A DNA stretch of 64,000 nucleotides from Chalciporus piperatus (lineage: Eukaryota; Basidiomycota; Agaricomycetes; Boletales; Boletaceae), in the NCBI GenBank assembly GCA_038093975.1, contig JBBPTG010000127.1:1-64000 (forward strand). Direction: 5' to 3'. Position 1 is the stretch's first letter. Each line of letters opens with the position of its first letter. Positions 21,409 through 33,060 of this stretch are shown here, piece after piece. The notes under the pieces were generated by a model, which saw nothing but the letters and a program-made list of their open reading frames with translations, made no database searches and had not been told where the DNA came from. A program made the position numbers and the translations under genes.

Positions 21409-23370
21409 ATGGGACGCCTGCACTCTGATGACCCGTTCGCCTCTATCCTCGCACCCCCGTCAAACGAGTCCCTTGCGGAGAAAGAGGTCCGCGAACAAGC
21501 AGAGGTCGAGGCACGCAGGGTAAGCGAGGTTATCGACGAGCAGATACGACAAGAACGTCAAGCATTGAAGAAGAAGACGAAGCCCGTCAAGGTTCTCCTC
21601 CTTGGTCAGAGTGAGAGTGGTACGTCGACAGTCGGTTGTGCGATCACTCGACGCCTCAACTGACGATGCCCGTTCACCAGGGAAATCTTCCACCTTGAAA
21701 AGTCTGGTCCTTTTCAACCAATGTTTCTCGTGGGATGCTGATCAAACGAAACACCCTTCCTAGATTTCCAGCTTCAGTATGCTGCTCGTGAGTGGGCGGA
21801 AGGGCGCGCTAGTTGGCGGGGTGTCATCTTTCTCAACCTCGTTCGCAATGTCATTCAAGTTCTCGATGTCCTGCTGCGCGAGATGTCTCTCTCCGAGGGC
21901 GATCGACGTTCTGGCGAACATTTCCCAGACCCGGACCTGGAACCTTCTTCGCATACCCCCGTCTATCGCTTCACCGATAAACACCGCTTGCTCAAACTCC
22001 GACTTGCACCACTACGGAGGGTTCAAGCCGACCTAGAGAAACGGCTCGGTGCTGGATCCCAGGAAGAATACGCCTCATCCGTTACTACAGCTGCTCCCTT
22101 CGAGTCGACGGACAATGAAGGTCAATCCCGACCTCGAGAGTTTGGAGTTATCTCTACGAATGGTTGGAAGTCCGCCCTGGAAAAGTTGCGACTGACGCAG
22201 CCAACGGCCGATAGCGCTTCCGAAACTCATCGGCGAAGAGAAGAAGAGAACTATGAAGTCACCGATGTGCTCGTTGGGTGCAAAGAAGACATGAAGAACC
22301 TTTGGGAGGATCCCCTAGTTCAACAAGTCCTAGCGCATCGGAAAGCTAACATTGAAGACTCTCCCGGCTTGTAAGCATTACGTTTGACGCTGTCGTCCTC
22401 GGTTCCTGATGTGCATTAAAGTTTTATGAATGACATCGAACGAATCGCTGACCCCGACTACGAACCAACGGACAAGGACATTGTTCGCGCCCGACTTCGG
22501 ACTCTTGGTGTGCAAGAGCATCGGTTTGTCCCCCCCATTGAGTCAGCCGATGTCACAAGGGAATGGAAGTTGTTTGACGTCGGTGGCACTCGATCATCAG
22601 TAAGCATTTCCTTGCGAGTTCCGTTGGCTTGGCCAACCTTGCATTTTAGCGAGCAGTGTGGGCATCGTACTTTGATGACGTGGACGCTATCATATTCCTC
22701 TCTCCGATATCCTGCTTTGACGAGAGACTGCGGGAAGACTCAAGAGTCAACCGATTGGAAGATAGCTATCAACTATGGCGTTCCGTGTGCTCCTCTCGGC
22801 TGCTTGCCAAGACGCAAATAATCCTTTTCCTCAATAAATGTGACCTACTTTACAACAAGTTGAATCGAGGTATCCGCGTAAAAGATTATATCCCGAGCTT
22901 CGGTGAACGGAATAACGATGCAGCTACCGTCATGAAATGTACGCCTGCTTCCTCCCATTGTCACTTGGCTTGTGTGCCTGACCACGCGACCTTGCCGCGG
23001 TGATTTATGTTCTGTCAGACTTTCAATCACATTTCAAGGAAATATCCAAGTTGGTCTCACCCCAACCACGGCCGTTCTTTGTTCATCTCACATCGGTAAT
23101 CGTGAGTCTATCCCACCCATCGTCATTCTCGTCCTCTGTGCCTGGCTCCTCCCGAGGCTCTATATTCTCGATTTCTGCTCCGACGTGACCTGCTGACCGT
23201 TTTCTTTTTAGGATACTCAAGCAACCGAAGCTACGCTGGCCTTCGGTGAGTTGACCTTTCCTCGGGTTTTAAATCTCGGTTTGACACGTTCTGACTGGAC
23301 GCGCCCTTCCCCCCTAATAGTTGGGGAAAGCATCCTTCGGTCACATCTAACGAATGCAAATCTATTATGA
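21409..23370 (+). CDS. Atypical heterotrimeric G-protein alpha subunit
   Basis: The start MGRLHSDDPF has Gly2 and Ser6, a good N-myristoylation context. A charged N-terminal extension (EVREQAEVEARRVSEVIDEQ) precedes the P-loop LLLGQSESGKSST, which is rebuilt across two introns (AGTG|GGAAATC, then AAAA|ATTTCC). A long helical-domain insertion follows. Switch I is DIVRARLRTLGVQEHRF, keeping the catalytic Arg and the Mg-binding Thr. Switch II is DVGGTRSSRAVW, with Thr in place of the catalytic Gln of DVGGQR. G4 is FLNKCD; G5 reads TSVIDT instead of TCATDT. It ends LRSHLTNANLL. The insertion and altered switch place it with the expanded, divergent basidiomycete G-alphas rather than the Gpa1-type set. 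It likely acts at the plasma membrane downstream of receptors, with slow or altered GTP hydrolysis (inference). Confidence 0.9.
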
Positions 23371-23685
23371 AGCAGATGTATCGTGTATGTATGTTAAGAG
23401 ATGGATGTACCCTTCGTCTTTCTAGATTTCCTTCTCCGCAAACCTCTCGGGGTTGACGCCACTAGGCGGTTCTATATCATTTCTCTAATGGACATCGTAT
23501 GTACCCCTCCACCACCCAGATTCCGCTGGAGCGAGGTCCTTACCGTCGACTTGCGCACACGATCAGTTCGGCGCCCCCTGTAGCATAACTCGAGTCTTGT
23601 GTGCAAGACAAAATAATGGTTAGACATATATCTAGCTCACGACGCCCCCAAAGTGTCTCTATATATATATACAGCAATGCGATTA
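23371..23685. other. Convergent intergenic region with TA run
   Basis: The short gap between the G-alpha and Na+/H+ exchanger stop codons includes a TATATATATATA run near 23660. No gene is seen; it presumably holds both 3' UTRs. Confidence 0.35.
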
Positions 23686-26122
23686 TCATGATGCCCAACT
23701 CTGTCCGTCCTCTCTCCCACTACCAGCCCCATTCCTCAACGTCGGCGTCCCTAACCGTCTCTCCGACCGACTCTGTTCCTCGGGGGAAAAATCTCGTGGT
23801 GGTGACGATGTCGACGTCGACGTCGACGACGCATGTGCGGTGAGGTCCACCGCAGGACTATCAGGTTCGTCTTCGGAATCGTGTGGGGTACCGCTCATGC
23901 CTGGACTGTTGAGATTCGCGAGGGAAGCGTTTCGTCGGGCACGTCGGGCGTGGAATGTTCGACTGGCGGTTGCGTTCGAGAATAGGGGTAACAAGTACCG
24001 TTCGTCTAGCGTCTGGAACCATTTTCCATCCTCGCCGACGCTGGCGCCATCGCCCACACCTCCCTGTCCATGACCCTGACCCTGACCCTGACCCTGAGGC
24101 TGACCCACGTCCGAATGATGACCCTCGGGGTCGACAGACGTCGTCGCCATCGGAAGAACCTCTGTTTCGGAATCGAACGAGTCGGAGGAAGCCATCGAGA
24201 ATGCGTTGTTGGTGGGCAGCGAGTGTGATTGGCTGTGGTGGTTGTAACTACGGGATGCATAGTGCGTTCCGATTCGACCTGCGGCACGACCGTAACCTTG
24301 TTGTGAGGCTGAAAAGTAGGGAACGTTGTCGTCTGCGTGTCTGCTCCACCCTCCGGAAGCACGACGGCCGGACCAGGCATCGCGGCCGGCGGGTCCCTCA
24401 TCGTCACTACTGCTCGCAGCCTCGTCTTCTACGCCCGTGCGGATACCGAGGATTTCGAGCATCCGGGCGGTCGTACCGCCGAACACGACGACCGTGAGGA
24501 CGACAACGACGAGGACGGTGATACGCAGCGTTTGGGCGTTATCACCCTTGAAGCCAGCTGCGAGGGCGACACCGACAGCACCACGCAAACCAGCCCAGAA
24601 CAGCATCATCTGATACGAATGAGGAAGTTCCTCGTGGCGCTGTCCGCGTGCGTGTTTGGTGAAAAGGTTGATGGCCTCCGAGAGAGGGAAGACGGCCGCA
24701 TATCGGGTGAAGATGACAGCGACGGTGGTGACGGCGATGAAGAGAGGCTTTACGTAGTTCGTCACTCGTTCCGAGGATGGAGGACTGGTGAAGAGGGAGA
24801 GTCCGAGGTAGATAAAGATGAAGTTCTCTGAGAGTTGTGCGAGCGTCGAGAAAATATATTTAGTCGTGTGTTGCGTCCTGCGAGACATGGTGTGATATGC
24901 GTAGTGTTTCAGGGTGATACCACAGAAGAGGAGAGAGACGATCCCGGACATCGAGAGGCCGTTCGAGAAGAAGTAGCACGTATAAGCACAGAGTGCAACG
25001 AGGCAAGACTCGATGGAGGGATAGAGGCTAAGGGAAGAGTGCTTCAGCACCAGAGACATCGCAAGTCCAAAGGAGACACCCAAAGCCATCGACACGCTGA
25101 AAGAGAGGAGGAAAATGCCGATTCCGTGGAAGACCGACCGCATGTAGATCTCCGTTCCGTGGAATCGTGTCAAGGTTCTGTGCGAACTTTAGAAGCTGAT
25201 GTGGGCAATGCAGCACTATGTTACTCACTCGTACATAACGATACTAACAGCGTCATTGAGAAGACTCTCGCCGAAAATGATCGTATACAGCTTTGGGTCA
25301 ACCTTGTACTGTTGAAAGATGGCGAGGATGGTGACGGGATCCGTTGCAGACAACGTTGAGCCAAATATTAGACATTCCAACAGGGTAACGTTCAACGACT
25401 CAAATCCCAAAAACGAATAAAGATACACCAGGACTCTACACTGAAGCTGGTAAGCGATGCAAGTGGGGAGGAAATATGCGTTTGCCACGCACCCAACTCC
25501 GATGGCAGATATCGTCGTTCCTAGGAATGCGAACGTAAGGATGGAACCGAAGTTGCGGAAGAAGTTCTCCTGAAAGGTAGACAGGGTTCGCGTGCCTTCC
25601 GGAAATCAGTTGAGTGAGGATGCTCTTACCTGCTTCAGTTCATAACCGGAGTTTAGAATGATTGGGGGCAGCAGGAGATTGAAGAAGAGGGTGTGCTTGA
25701 ACGTCTAGGATGACCGGGTGAGCGCTGGGTTAGTTACAATCGAGCCCAGGCTGACGAAATGGAGAAGAGTCGGCTTCGAATCCAGATAGTGTCGAAGAAT
25801 TATCCAGAGGCCCAGGAAGTCTGAATCCATTGCACAGACAAGAGGGGAGTTCAAGAAACCGATGGCTCACCAGCATTTCCCTTATCATGGTACCCGGCGC
25901 CAGACGGACAACCAGTCCAACAAACATCCCTGCAAAGATAGAAACCAAAGTCTCATGAATGGCACGTATACGCTTTATCTGGAGATAGTATGAAGTCCAT
26001 AGGGAGATAATGAGCAGTAGGCAGACGAGGAAGAGCGACCACGAGGAGTAGTACTCCTCGTCTTCCGCTATGGGGGCGCCGGGGACTGGGTCTGCTGCCT
26101 GAACTGTTATTGCGAACGGCAT
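23686..26122 (-). CDS. NHX1: Endosomal/vacuolar Na+(K+)/H+ exchanger, Nhx1 type
   Basis: CPA1-family antiporter exchanging cytosolic Na+ or K+ for luminal H+. It starts MPFAITVQAADPVPG at 26122 and continues with membrane helices (SLFLVCLLLIISLW; IHETLVSIFAGMFVGLV). The diagnostic core GSTLSATDPVTILAIFQQY and FGESLLNDAVSIVMYE includes the ND ion-binding motif. Later helices include ENFIFIYLGLSLF and MMLFWAGLRGAVGVALA. This core is typical of the Nhx1/NHE6-9 endosomal branch. After the last helix (LTVVVFGGTTARMLEILGI) comes a cytosolic tail of about 250 residues, low in complexity, with a (GQ)n stretch and Ser/Thr runs encoded by hexamer and GTCGAC microsatellites. Several introns interrupt the N-terminal half; the last exon is a single long frame of almost 1.5 kb. 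Confidence 0.92.
24071..24105. repeat. (CCCTGA)n microsatellite inside the exchanger tail
   Basis: Five near-perfect TGACCC hexamers lie within the coding frame of the Na+/H+ exchanger and encode alternating Gly-Gln on the minus strand. Unit-number changes would keep the frame, so length polymorphism is likely. Confidence 0.7.
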
Positions 26123-26366
26123 AGTTGCTGGGGAACGGTCGATGGAGTGTCAGTAAGCTTTTAAGTCTGGTGCATCAGTAGTCAAGACAAGTGTTCCTCC
26201 AATGCCTCGGACTGCGGCACCGTGGTATAGGTCGAAGTAGCAGAGGGATTACGTAAGTTGAACCAGCTTGACGGACAGTGACAGAGCGGAGAAAAACAGA
26301 TTATTTATGTACCCACAAGTTACTCAAAGACTACTGTAGATCTAATGCAACCATCGCTCGACATGG

Positions 26367-27866
26367 TCACCGCCGTCTAGTCCTCGACTTTGGCAACGTT
26401 GTAAAGTTCGGCTTCCTCTCATCTACCCCATTTTGAGCTGCAGCCTGTTGAGCCCGTGAAATATACCACTCCTTGATCGCTTTGCCCGTGTCCATGATCG
26501 TCACCGGTGGGTGTGATTCAAGCGGAGGCAGAGAGACCATTTGGCGGAGCCGTGGTGCTCTCAGCAAAAAAGACTGGAGAGATAAAATAGTGATCCCAGT
26601 TAACATGCTCACCCATACTCCCTGGACTCAGTTCAGTATGGTTCGCCGGACGAAAAGAACGGGCTTACTGCGGGCATCCAGCTCATCATAGGAAGAGTTG
26701 CCCAGGAGGCTACCCTCATGACGTTCATGCCATGAGCGATGGTAGGTTTGGATGGGTCCAACTCAGCTCTCATTAACTGCAAAAATCAGAAACAACGAAG
26801 GCAAGCTAAGAATACACGCTACTCACCCCAAGTTGAACGTTCATAGCCGCAAGCACAATTGCAGGCATGACATAGTTGCCAGTGACCGTCAAATCTGGCA
26901 ACCACGAGACTCCACTTTGAGTCAATTGGGTGAGAGGCAACATCGTCATGTTTCGGACGGAGAAGAACAGCGAGAAGTTGAGGACCATTTGGATGAGAGG
27001 AGAGAAAATCGTTGATGCAAATGATACACCTGCGGTCTCCATGATTTTTTGCTTTTTCAACATGATCTCCATCTTGGCAGCTTGGGTGCCTGCCGTTTGC
27101 GCTTGCGAGTCAAGTTCTTGCACCTGCGTGGTAAACGGGCGAAGACGCGCCGCGGCACGCATGTTTGTAAGGGAGTTTGGAATGAGGAGTATTCGCCAGA
27201 TAGCCGTGCCGGCAATGATGGTGTAGAACCATGGCATACCAGTAGACACCTGCAACAACTCGAACGTCCAGCCTACAATTCCAGATGGCCACCAAGTCGC
27301 GAGCCCCAGGGTAGCAAAGTCTCCGTATTGGAGTGGTGGTATCACATTAGCCGCGACTTCTGATAGGCTCGAGGTCGAACCTGTCACGTCGATCGGTAGG
27401 AACTCAGACGATGGAGGAATTATGTCCGCAGTGAGAGACACAGTCTGGGATGGTTCTGAAGTCGATGCAGTTGCAACGGAAACTGATTCCTGAGGGGTCA
27501 AAGATAGTGCTGCAGTTTCTGCGACCGGAGTTGGCTCCAGTGTGGGATGGGAAGAGGGTCCCGCGGAGGTCGTTCCGGCCGCGATTGCTGGCTTCGACCA
27601 CCAGTAGTTGCGCGCATTTGAGAAACCCTGCCGAGCGGGCAAACTACCCAGCCCAAGCTGCAGACACTACTTTGTCAGAAATGACATTCATTTGAATTGT
27701 TGCGACCGCTTGCCTGGAACGAAACCAGTCGGTCTCGGGGTAGCGCGCCCCGCGTGAGTGCCCTGCAATGCGCGTCAGCACACGTTTTCACAAAACCCAA
27801 TAGTTGTATACCTGGAGCCAGAGCTCCGCAGAGCCATTCGACCACCTGCGCAGACCGTCGAACCAA
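26367..27866 (-). CDS. OXA1: Mitochondrial inner-membrane insertase Oxa1
   Basis: Member of the YidC/Oxa1/Alb3 family that inserts mitochondrially and nuclear-encoded proteins into the inner membrane. The mature core shows the family pattern: helix 1 at MPWFYTIIAGTAIWRILLIP, a charged matrix loop (NMRAAARLRPFTTQVQELDS), KMEIMLKKQKIMETAGVSF, then helices around SPLIQMVLNFSLFFSV and YVMPAIVLAAMNVQLG, and a final helix GVWVSMLTGITILSLQSFLL reached after introns at 26790 and 26650. The matrix tail ends KSRTRRR. The N-terminus is reconstructed: ATG at 27866 (MVRRSAQVVEWLCG), one intron to the CATTGCAG acceptor and a 48-base intron giving an Arg-rich presequence before LGLGSLPARQGF. The first two joins are the least certain part. 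Confidence 0.88.
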
Positions 27867-28010
27867 ACATTTTAAGTCGAAGTCGGTGACAGTGACAGTT
27901 GTGCCAACTTCAAAGTCGCGTCGAAGAAAATCTGTGTGAACCGAGCCGGGTCAATCGCACACCCAATCACGCGTGAGCCAGCTCACATCCTCTTTTGCCT
28001 CCTGACTGCC
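27867..28010. promoter_or_regulatory. Short bidirectional promoter, Oxa1 / DUF202
   Basis: Only 144 bases separate the proposed start codons of the minus-strand Oxa1 gene and the plus-strand DUF202 gene. The core promoters must overlap or be shared. The region has GTGACAGTGACAG direct repeats near 27885 and a CACACCCAATCAC stretch near 27958. If the true Oxa1 start is further inside, the gap would be larger. Confidence 0.5.
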
Positions 28011-28608
28011 ATGCACCGATACAGGTCAGTGTCGACACCGTCCGGAACATCCCTCAGCACGCTGAAACCAAACCCAGAGGTCATCGCGCAAACTCATTCT
28101 TAGCAATAGATGTTAATGAGCTCACTGAGCTTCGTGCACGGCACCGAACCTTTGACGGTGCTTACCGCCGCACCGCACTCGCAAATTTAGGCTATGCCAT
28201 CGCCGTCCTTCGTCTCTTCGATGACAGGTTCTTCAAAAGTGAGCTTTCGTTCCATCTCTCAGCCCGATTGTGTCGCCTACCCCCCAGTGGTTAGCTATTT
28301 GCTCGCTGACATTGACATTCATGCCACGTTTTTCATTGCGGAAATAAGTCGGCATTCTCTTCTTAGTCCTCTCCATGCTCCTCCTCGGCCTTGCCTACAT
28401 GCGCGCACGACACTCTCGACATGACTTTGCAGACCAAAGTCCAGAGAAAATCTCCGCACTTTACCACCAAGCTATCCCAACCAAGGGCCAGGAACAGGCG
28501 CGAGAGTTTGGTCGACCCTTTATCACTGCGGGGTTCGATGTGCTAGCTGTGGGGACGCTCGTATTCGCCGTCGAGGTCGCTTTACTCGTCCTCGTTTTCC
28601 AGGTCTGA
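28011..28608 (+). CDS. Small DUF202 membrane protein
   Basis: Three exons: MHRYR, then a 53-base intron (GTCAGT..CCCAG), GHRANSFLAIDVNELTELR and on to LRLFDDRFFK, an intron ending AATAAG, then IGILFLVLSMLLLGLAYM. The signature ELRARHRTFDGAYRRTALANLGYA followed by two helices (ILFLVLSMLLLGLAY and VLAVGTLVFAVEVALLVLV) with a short HSRHDFAD loop matches fungal DUF202-type small membrane proteins. About 150 residues, two or three membrane helices; the function is unknown. The stop is TGA at 28606. It shares a short promoter with Oxa1. The first-exon assignment is inferred from frame and splice signals. Confidence 0.72.
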
Positions 28609-29454
28609 TGTGTCACCGTCAAATCCCCCGATATGTATACTTGATTGCGGACATTCAGTCGTGAGTACCTTCTGTCATATCGTCATTGGCGCAGCAAACT
28701 CATTTCGACAGTTAATCGCCCATGTTACTTGTTATATTAGGGCCTGTATGAACTTTTTTTTTCACCTTCTCCAGTATCATGATGACAGCCGGGTCCCGGC
28801 GAATGAATGTGACGATAGAAAGTGGCATGTCCTCTCGTATACCATTAATACCACTGACGGCGTCACCTCAGATGTAACATTTTCGCTTGTATGTAACTAT
28901 GGAGCTGTAACTTAACTTACAACAATAGATGTTCGCTGATCTGCGGGCACGGTCTGCCATGTTCTAGCCCTCTTGCTGACCCCTTTCGTCATTGTTGCGC
29001 GTCCGAAACCCGACGGAAACGTACTACTGCCCTTCACATCATATATGAGATCCCCGTTGTCTTGCCCATAGTTATTCTCGATGATCATGAAAGAACATGG
29101 CCTGGCGTATTCAATACATAATGCGTTGACTTGGATCCCCGGATGCGACAGAGTTGGATATCCCCGCATGTTTGCCTACATACACCCACGATATGAGATG
29201 TCTTCGTTTGGAAGTTTAGTAAGTAATTGTTCAACTTCCTGACCACACGACCACACGCTGGCATCAAGCTGGCATTGGCAATATCGACCCAAGTCTCCAG
29301 GGGTTATTCTAGAGTAATTCCAGTTATATGCAAAATAAATAAATAACTAACACTAACGAAAACCGTATAACATCAACTGCTAAGCGCGAGATAGTACAAA
29401 CTCAACGATGAAAGCCCAAATGTGAACGTATACTCCCAAGGAAATCAGGTTGTT
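28609..29454. other. Convergent intergenic region
   Basis: About 850 bases separate the ends of the DUF202 and DUF7729 genes. Short frames at 28912-29267 on the minus strand have no recognisable content. No repeat or RNA gene is seen. Confidence 0.35.
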
Positions 29455-30467
29455 TCACAGGGAAGCTGCCACAAACGCAGCAACACCGAGGACTGCACTA
29501 ACCACGACGGAAAGATCCTTTGAGACCGTGTGAGGAGCGGCATTACCGAGGATACCACCAGACAAGCCACCAGCAGCCGCCACAGCACCGCTCAAGAAGT
29601 TTGCGCCGCACTTGCTCGTGATGTTGTTGTAAAGGGGAAGTTGACCGGCAAAAAGTAAACTGTTGCTCATGCCAGGAGCGTAAGGGCAGTTTGACTCGAA
29701 TGTAATGTAAGGGGTAATGATGCCCCTTGTACAGGAGGTACAGAGCGCAGCGTTGCTCATGGTAGGCTGGAGGAACAAGAAGAGAAGGTTGGTATTCTGG
29801 TATGTAGTGGTATTGGGAGCGAGCGCAGCAGTGGTGTTGGAGACGTCACGACGAGTAGGGACGACGTTGTTGCCAGGTGCCGTGTATAGGTATTGGCTAA
29901 GCAGTTTTTGCTGCTCGGCTTGGACAGGGTCGGCAAGGGCGACATTACCCGTCCCAGTGGAAGAGAGCTGGGCAGCGCAGTAGTTTCCAAAGTCGTCCTG
30001 GCTACAGAGAGCTTCTCTGAGTGGCACGAGAGCATAGAGGACGTCGTAGGTTGTCTTGACGGCTGCGTTGGGAGCAGAGGTCAATTCGGCCGAGCAAGCG
30101 GCATAGAACGAGCTGAGCTGGGCGCGAATGGTGCTCTCAGGGCATGCATCGAATTCGCCGCTTTGACAGAGGGTAGTGAGTGTGTTCTTGATAGTGGTGG
30201 CTGTGACGGCGGAAGAACTGGCACCCGGTGCGAACTGCTGGAGGGTGTTGGTGAATGGGGTGGTGCAAGATGCAAAAGTGGCATCGTTGTTCAAGGACGT
30301 CAGATAGTTTGCGCAGTTGGTGCTGATTCCCGGGGGTATGAAGGGATTTGACTGGAAGAGGTGATCAGTCATTTCGCCATCATGTATTGGAGATCCGACT
30401 GTACCGAAGACTGAGCCAGAACGGCCGAGATTAGTACAGATATGACGGCAAACGAACGGAACGCCAT
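29455..30467 (-). CDS. Secreted GPI-anchor-type DUF7729 protein
   Basis: The first exon encodes a signal peptide (MAFRSFAVISVLISAVLAQ). A GTACAG..TTCCAG intron then joins it to NPFIPPGISTNCANYL. The ORF continuing upstream past the intron is an artefact. The body has regularly spaced cysteines (CANYLTSLNNDATFASCTTP, TLCQSGEFDACPESTIRAQL, SFYAACSAELTSAPN, EALCSQDDFGNYCAAQL), the pattern of fungal DUF7729 proteins. The C-terminus is a small-residue region followed by a hydrophobic tail (SVVVSAVLGVAAFVAASL), which fits a GPI-attachment signal. About 320 residues. Likely at the plasma membrane or in the cell wall; molecular role unknown. Confidence 0.85.
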
Positions 30468-33060
30468 TGCTGTACGGTGAGGGTGTCAAGGAATGGACGG
30501 ATTCTTTACTGTCGACGACGACAACGAGCAAATTTTCGAGTGGGGGAAAAACAAAGACGACGATGAGAAAACGTCTCGTCGTCAGTGCCGTGTGAAAAAT
30601 GCATCCCAGTGAGACAAACAACATCAAACAAACCACCAGGGGGATTCACAAGCGGGCTCACTCATCATATGGAGGAGTGGACAGGGAGGGGAGGAATGGG
30701 GGAGTCCTAAGATCTCGGGGAATCATGGCCAGCATCCATCCGCGGATCAAACCCCCATATCGAGCGGCGAATTTCTCGACAGCTTCTTGATACATGATGC
30801 TGCACGATGCTGATGTCTCGGACGCTCCATCGGATGCTCGTTCACCTGTTGGCGGTCCTTGATCGATTGATCGGTCCCTATGCGCAACCACCCCTTGGCC
30901 ACCCCCATGAAGATCTCGCTGTGCCTGCCCCTGTGCCCAATGGTCGACCCAGTCCAGCTCCACATACCTATCCTGGCTTTGGGGAAAGGTACGACGAAGC
31001 CTATCACATCGTCCCTTGGTCGGAGCTCCAACCAGTCTTACGGACCATCATGCACCCCCACGCGTCCGTTAAGTATGTGAATTTTTTGAGTTTCTCATGA
31101 CCTCTATGCAGAATAACCCTGTCAGTTCTCCCGCAGCGACTTTCGATTCCTGTCTTCCAATTGCTTACCAACGATTCAATTTCCGTGCTTCGCTATCAAG
31201 CCATTTGGCAAGCTTCCGGACTATCACCGCGTCCAACCAAACCCGAACCTCTTCTTGCAAAATAGCTTGGCCAACGAACGCCCACCATGCATACTCTCTT
31301 CTCACCTCCTTGGCCGGTACATTTGATTTGTGCAATTTACCTGGGAATGGCGTTACAGGTCATCTGTCCACCGCTCGGGTATTCAGTATTCAATACATCG
31401 AAGAGGGTGCGTGTCGTGCCACAACCGATATACTCTGCTATCACACCTGTGTGAACGAATGGGTTCTCCCCGACGTTTCTTCCATCTCGTGACTGCGTGG
31501 AAACGTTCATTGACGGTTAAATTGCAGTTAATTCACCCGGTCGTAGCTCAATACAGTATTACACCACTTTCCGGTAACCCAAATGATTCGACTATTCGAG
31601 ACTTCCCTGTCAAGATCCTTGAGCAAGTGTATAGTGTCTTGCACACAGTCAAGGGCCTTGCTTCCCTTACAAAGCATCGGGAATGAAGCTCTTCCGCTTG
31701 TCTCTCCTCGTTGCACACATCTCCGCACCTCTCGTATCACACTTTGAATTGGTCGACCCCTAAAGACCTCTCTCATGTGAAGCTATTCCGACTGTAACAT
31801 GAGCAGAATGGTCCAAGCCCTGTGTCTTAGAATGAGTGTTCATGAATAACGACCCCCATCCGGCTTGGCAATTTCCGCGTTATCCCGGATTATCTTCTGT
31901 TTCCAAGCACGACATGACGGTCATCTGCGCAGGTGGCGTCCTTCAGTCGTCTTTCACATCTTTCCTTATCAAGGCTTTTTTCAGCTGTGCTACATTCAGA
32001 TGCTGCCAGCCATTGCCTTCATCGTTACGTTAATCTCACACCCGTATGCGAGGGGATGGATTTATACTTTTGTCCCATTTCGTTCGACCCAGGGTGCCCT
32101 TCCCTGAATCGACTACCGATTGCGGTGTCATCAGGGAGAACGCTTGATTTCCCACTTGGTACTTTCCAGGGTTTCGTTCTAAGTCTGCCCAAATCCCGCT
32201 CGCGCGCTCAAGTATGTTCCTTTTCTCGATCAAATGTTACGGTTGAGTTCAGTCTCTCGTTACGCCCACACGTCAAGTCTTTCGGTCCGTGTACCCTGAT
32301 GGGACCGGTTTTGATCGTCAACGACGGGCTGACCGGAATAGTTCTTCGCTGGTTGATTTGGCTGTGGCATCACTGACAACGCACCATGCGGTTTCTCCCT
32401 TCTTTGTACCTGTGTACAACTCAACTCTGAAGTCGCCGCTCCTTGGCAAACCTATACCAGGACGGCCCCGGGCCCGGTGAAGTCCAATGAAATCCAGTTC
32501 CTTGGGGGACTCGTGTGCCACATTCCGCAGCGCATCCGACCAACGTTTTCCCCTCATAACCCGTTTTCACATCCATGGAACCCGAAATTACAGCTCATAT
32601 GGTCGTCCACCCAGAGTCCCGTCACCCACCTGGCATATTTGTACATTTGATACTCATCACGGCTGGCGCATGTTCTGGACGTAACTCATTGAAGAACGAA
32701 ACCCTTTCATAGGATCCCATAATAGGATCTCCTCTAGCATGGCCTTTGCGCATGGCTCATAAGAGGATATGAAAATCTGAATGAGCGTCCTGATTCGAGA
32801 AAGTTCATTGAACTTTGCCGAGACTCATCCATCTCATCCATCCCCCTTTGACTTTTTGCCGCTCTCCATGCGATCTGCAGCGCTTGTTTCGTACATAACC
32901 GTTCCCTTAGCCATGGGATTCGAGACAATTTCCGCAGTTTAGAGACTGATGGTGATAAACAGCAGATACGAACCGCTCACGCGCGCACCCAAAGTGACGA
33001 AATACCTAGTGATATCAAAACTCCGTTTATTAACTGTTTAAATGAACGGATCCGATAATC
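30468..33060. other. Gene-poor 2.6 kb region
   Basis: No convincing gene is seen between the DUF7729 start and the end of the first F-box gene. Short frames on both strands around 30660-31100 overlap in mirror positions, as GC-rich shadows do, and those at 31100-32500 are broken every 100-150 codons. A decayed gene is possible but not supported. Confidence 0.35.

Noticed and set aside
24337..25359. Long plus-strand frames opposite the Na+/H+ exchanger
   Set aside because: They are antisense shadows of a GC-rich membrane-protein exon, with charge-rich nonsense composition.
29455..30636. 393-codon version of the DUF7729 protein starting at 30636
   Set aside because: The spliced start at 30467 gives a proper signal peptide; the longer frame reads through the first intron and has a non-secretory N-terminus.
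30658..31100. Mirror frames on both strands upstream of the DUF7729 gene
   Set aside because: The two strands give equally long frames in the same place, with no family features or conserved splice sites.
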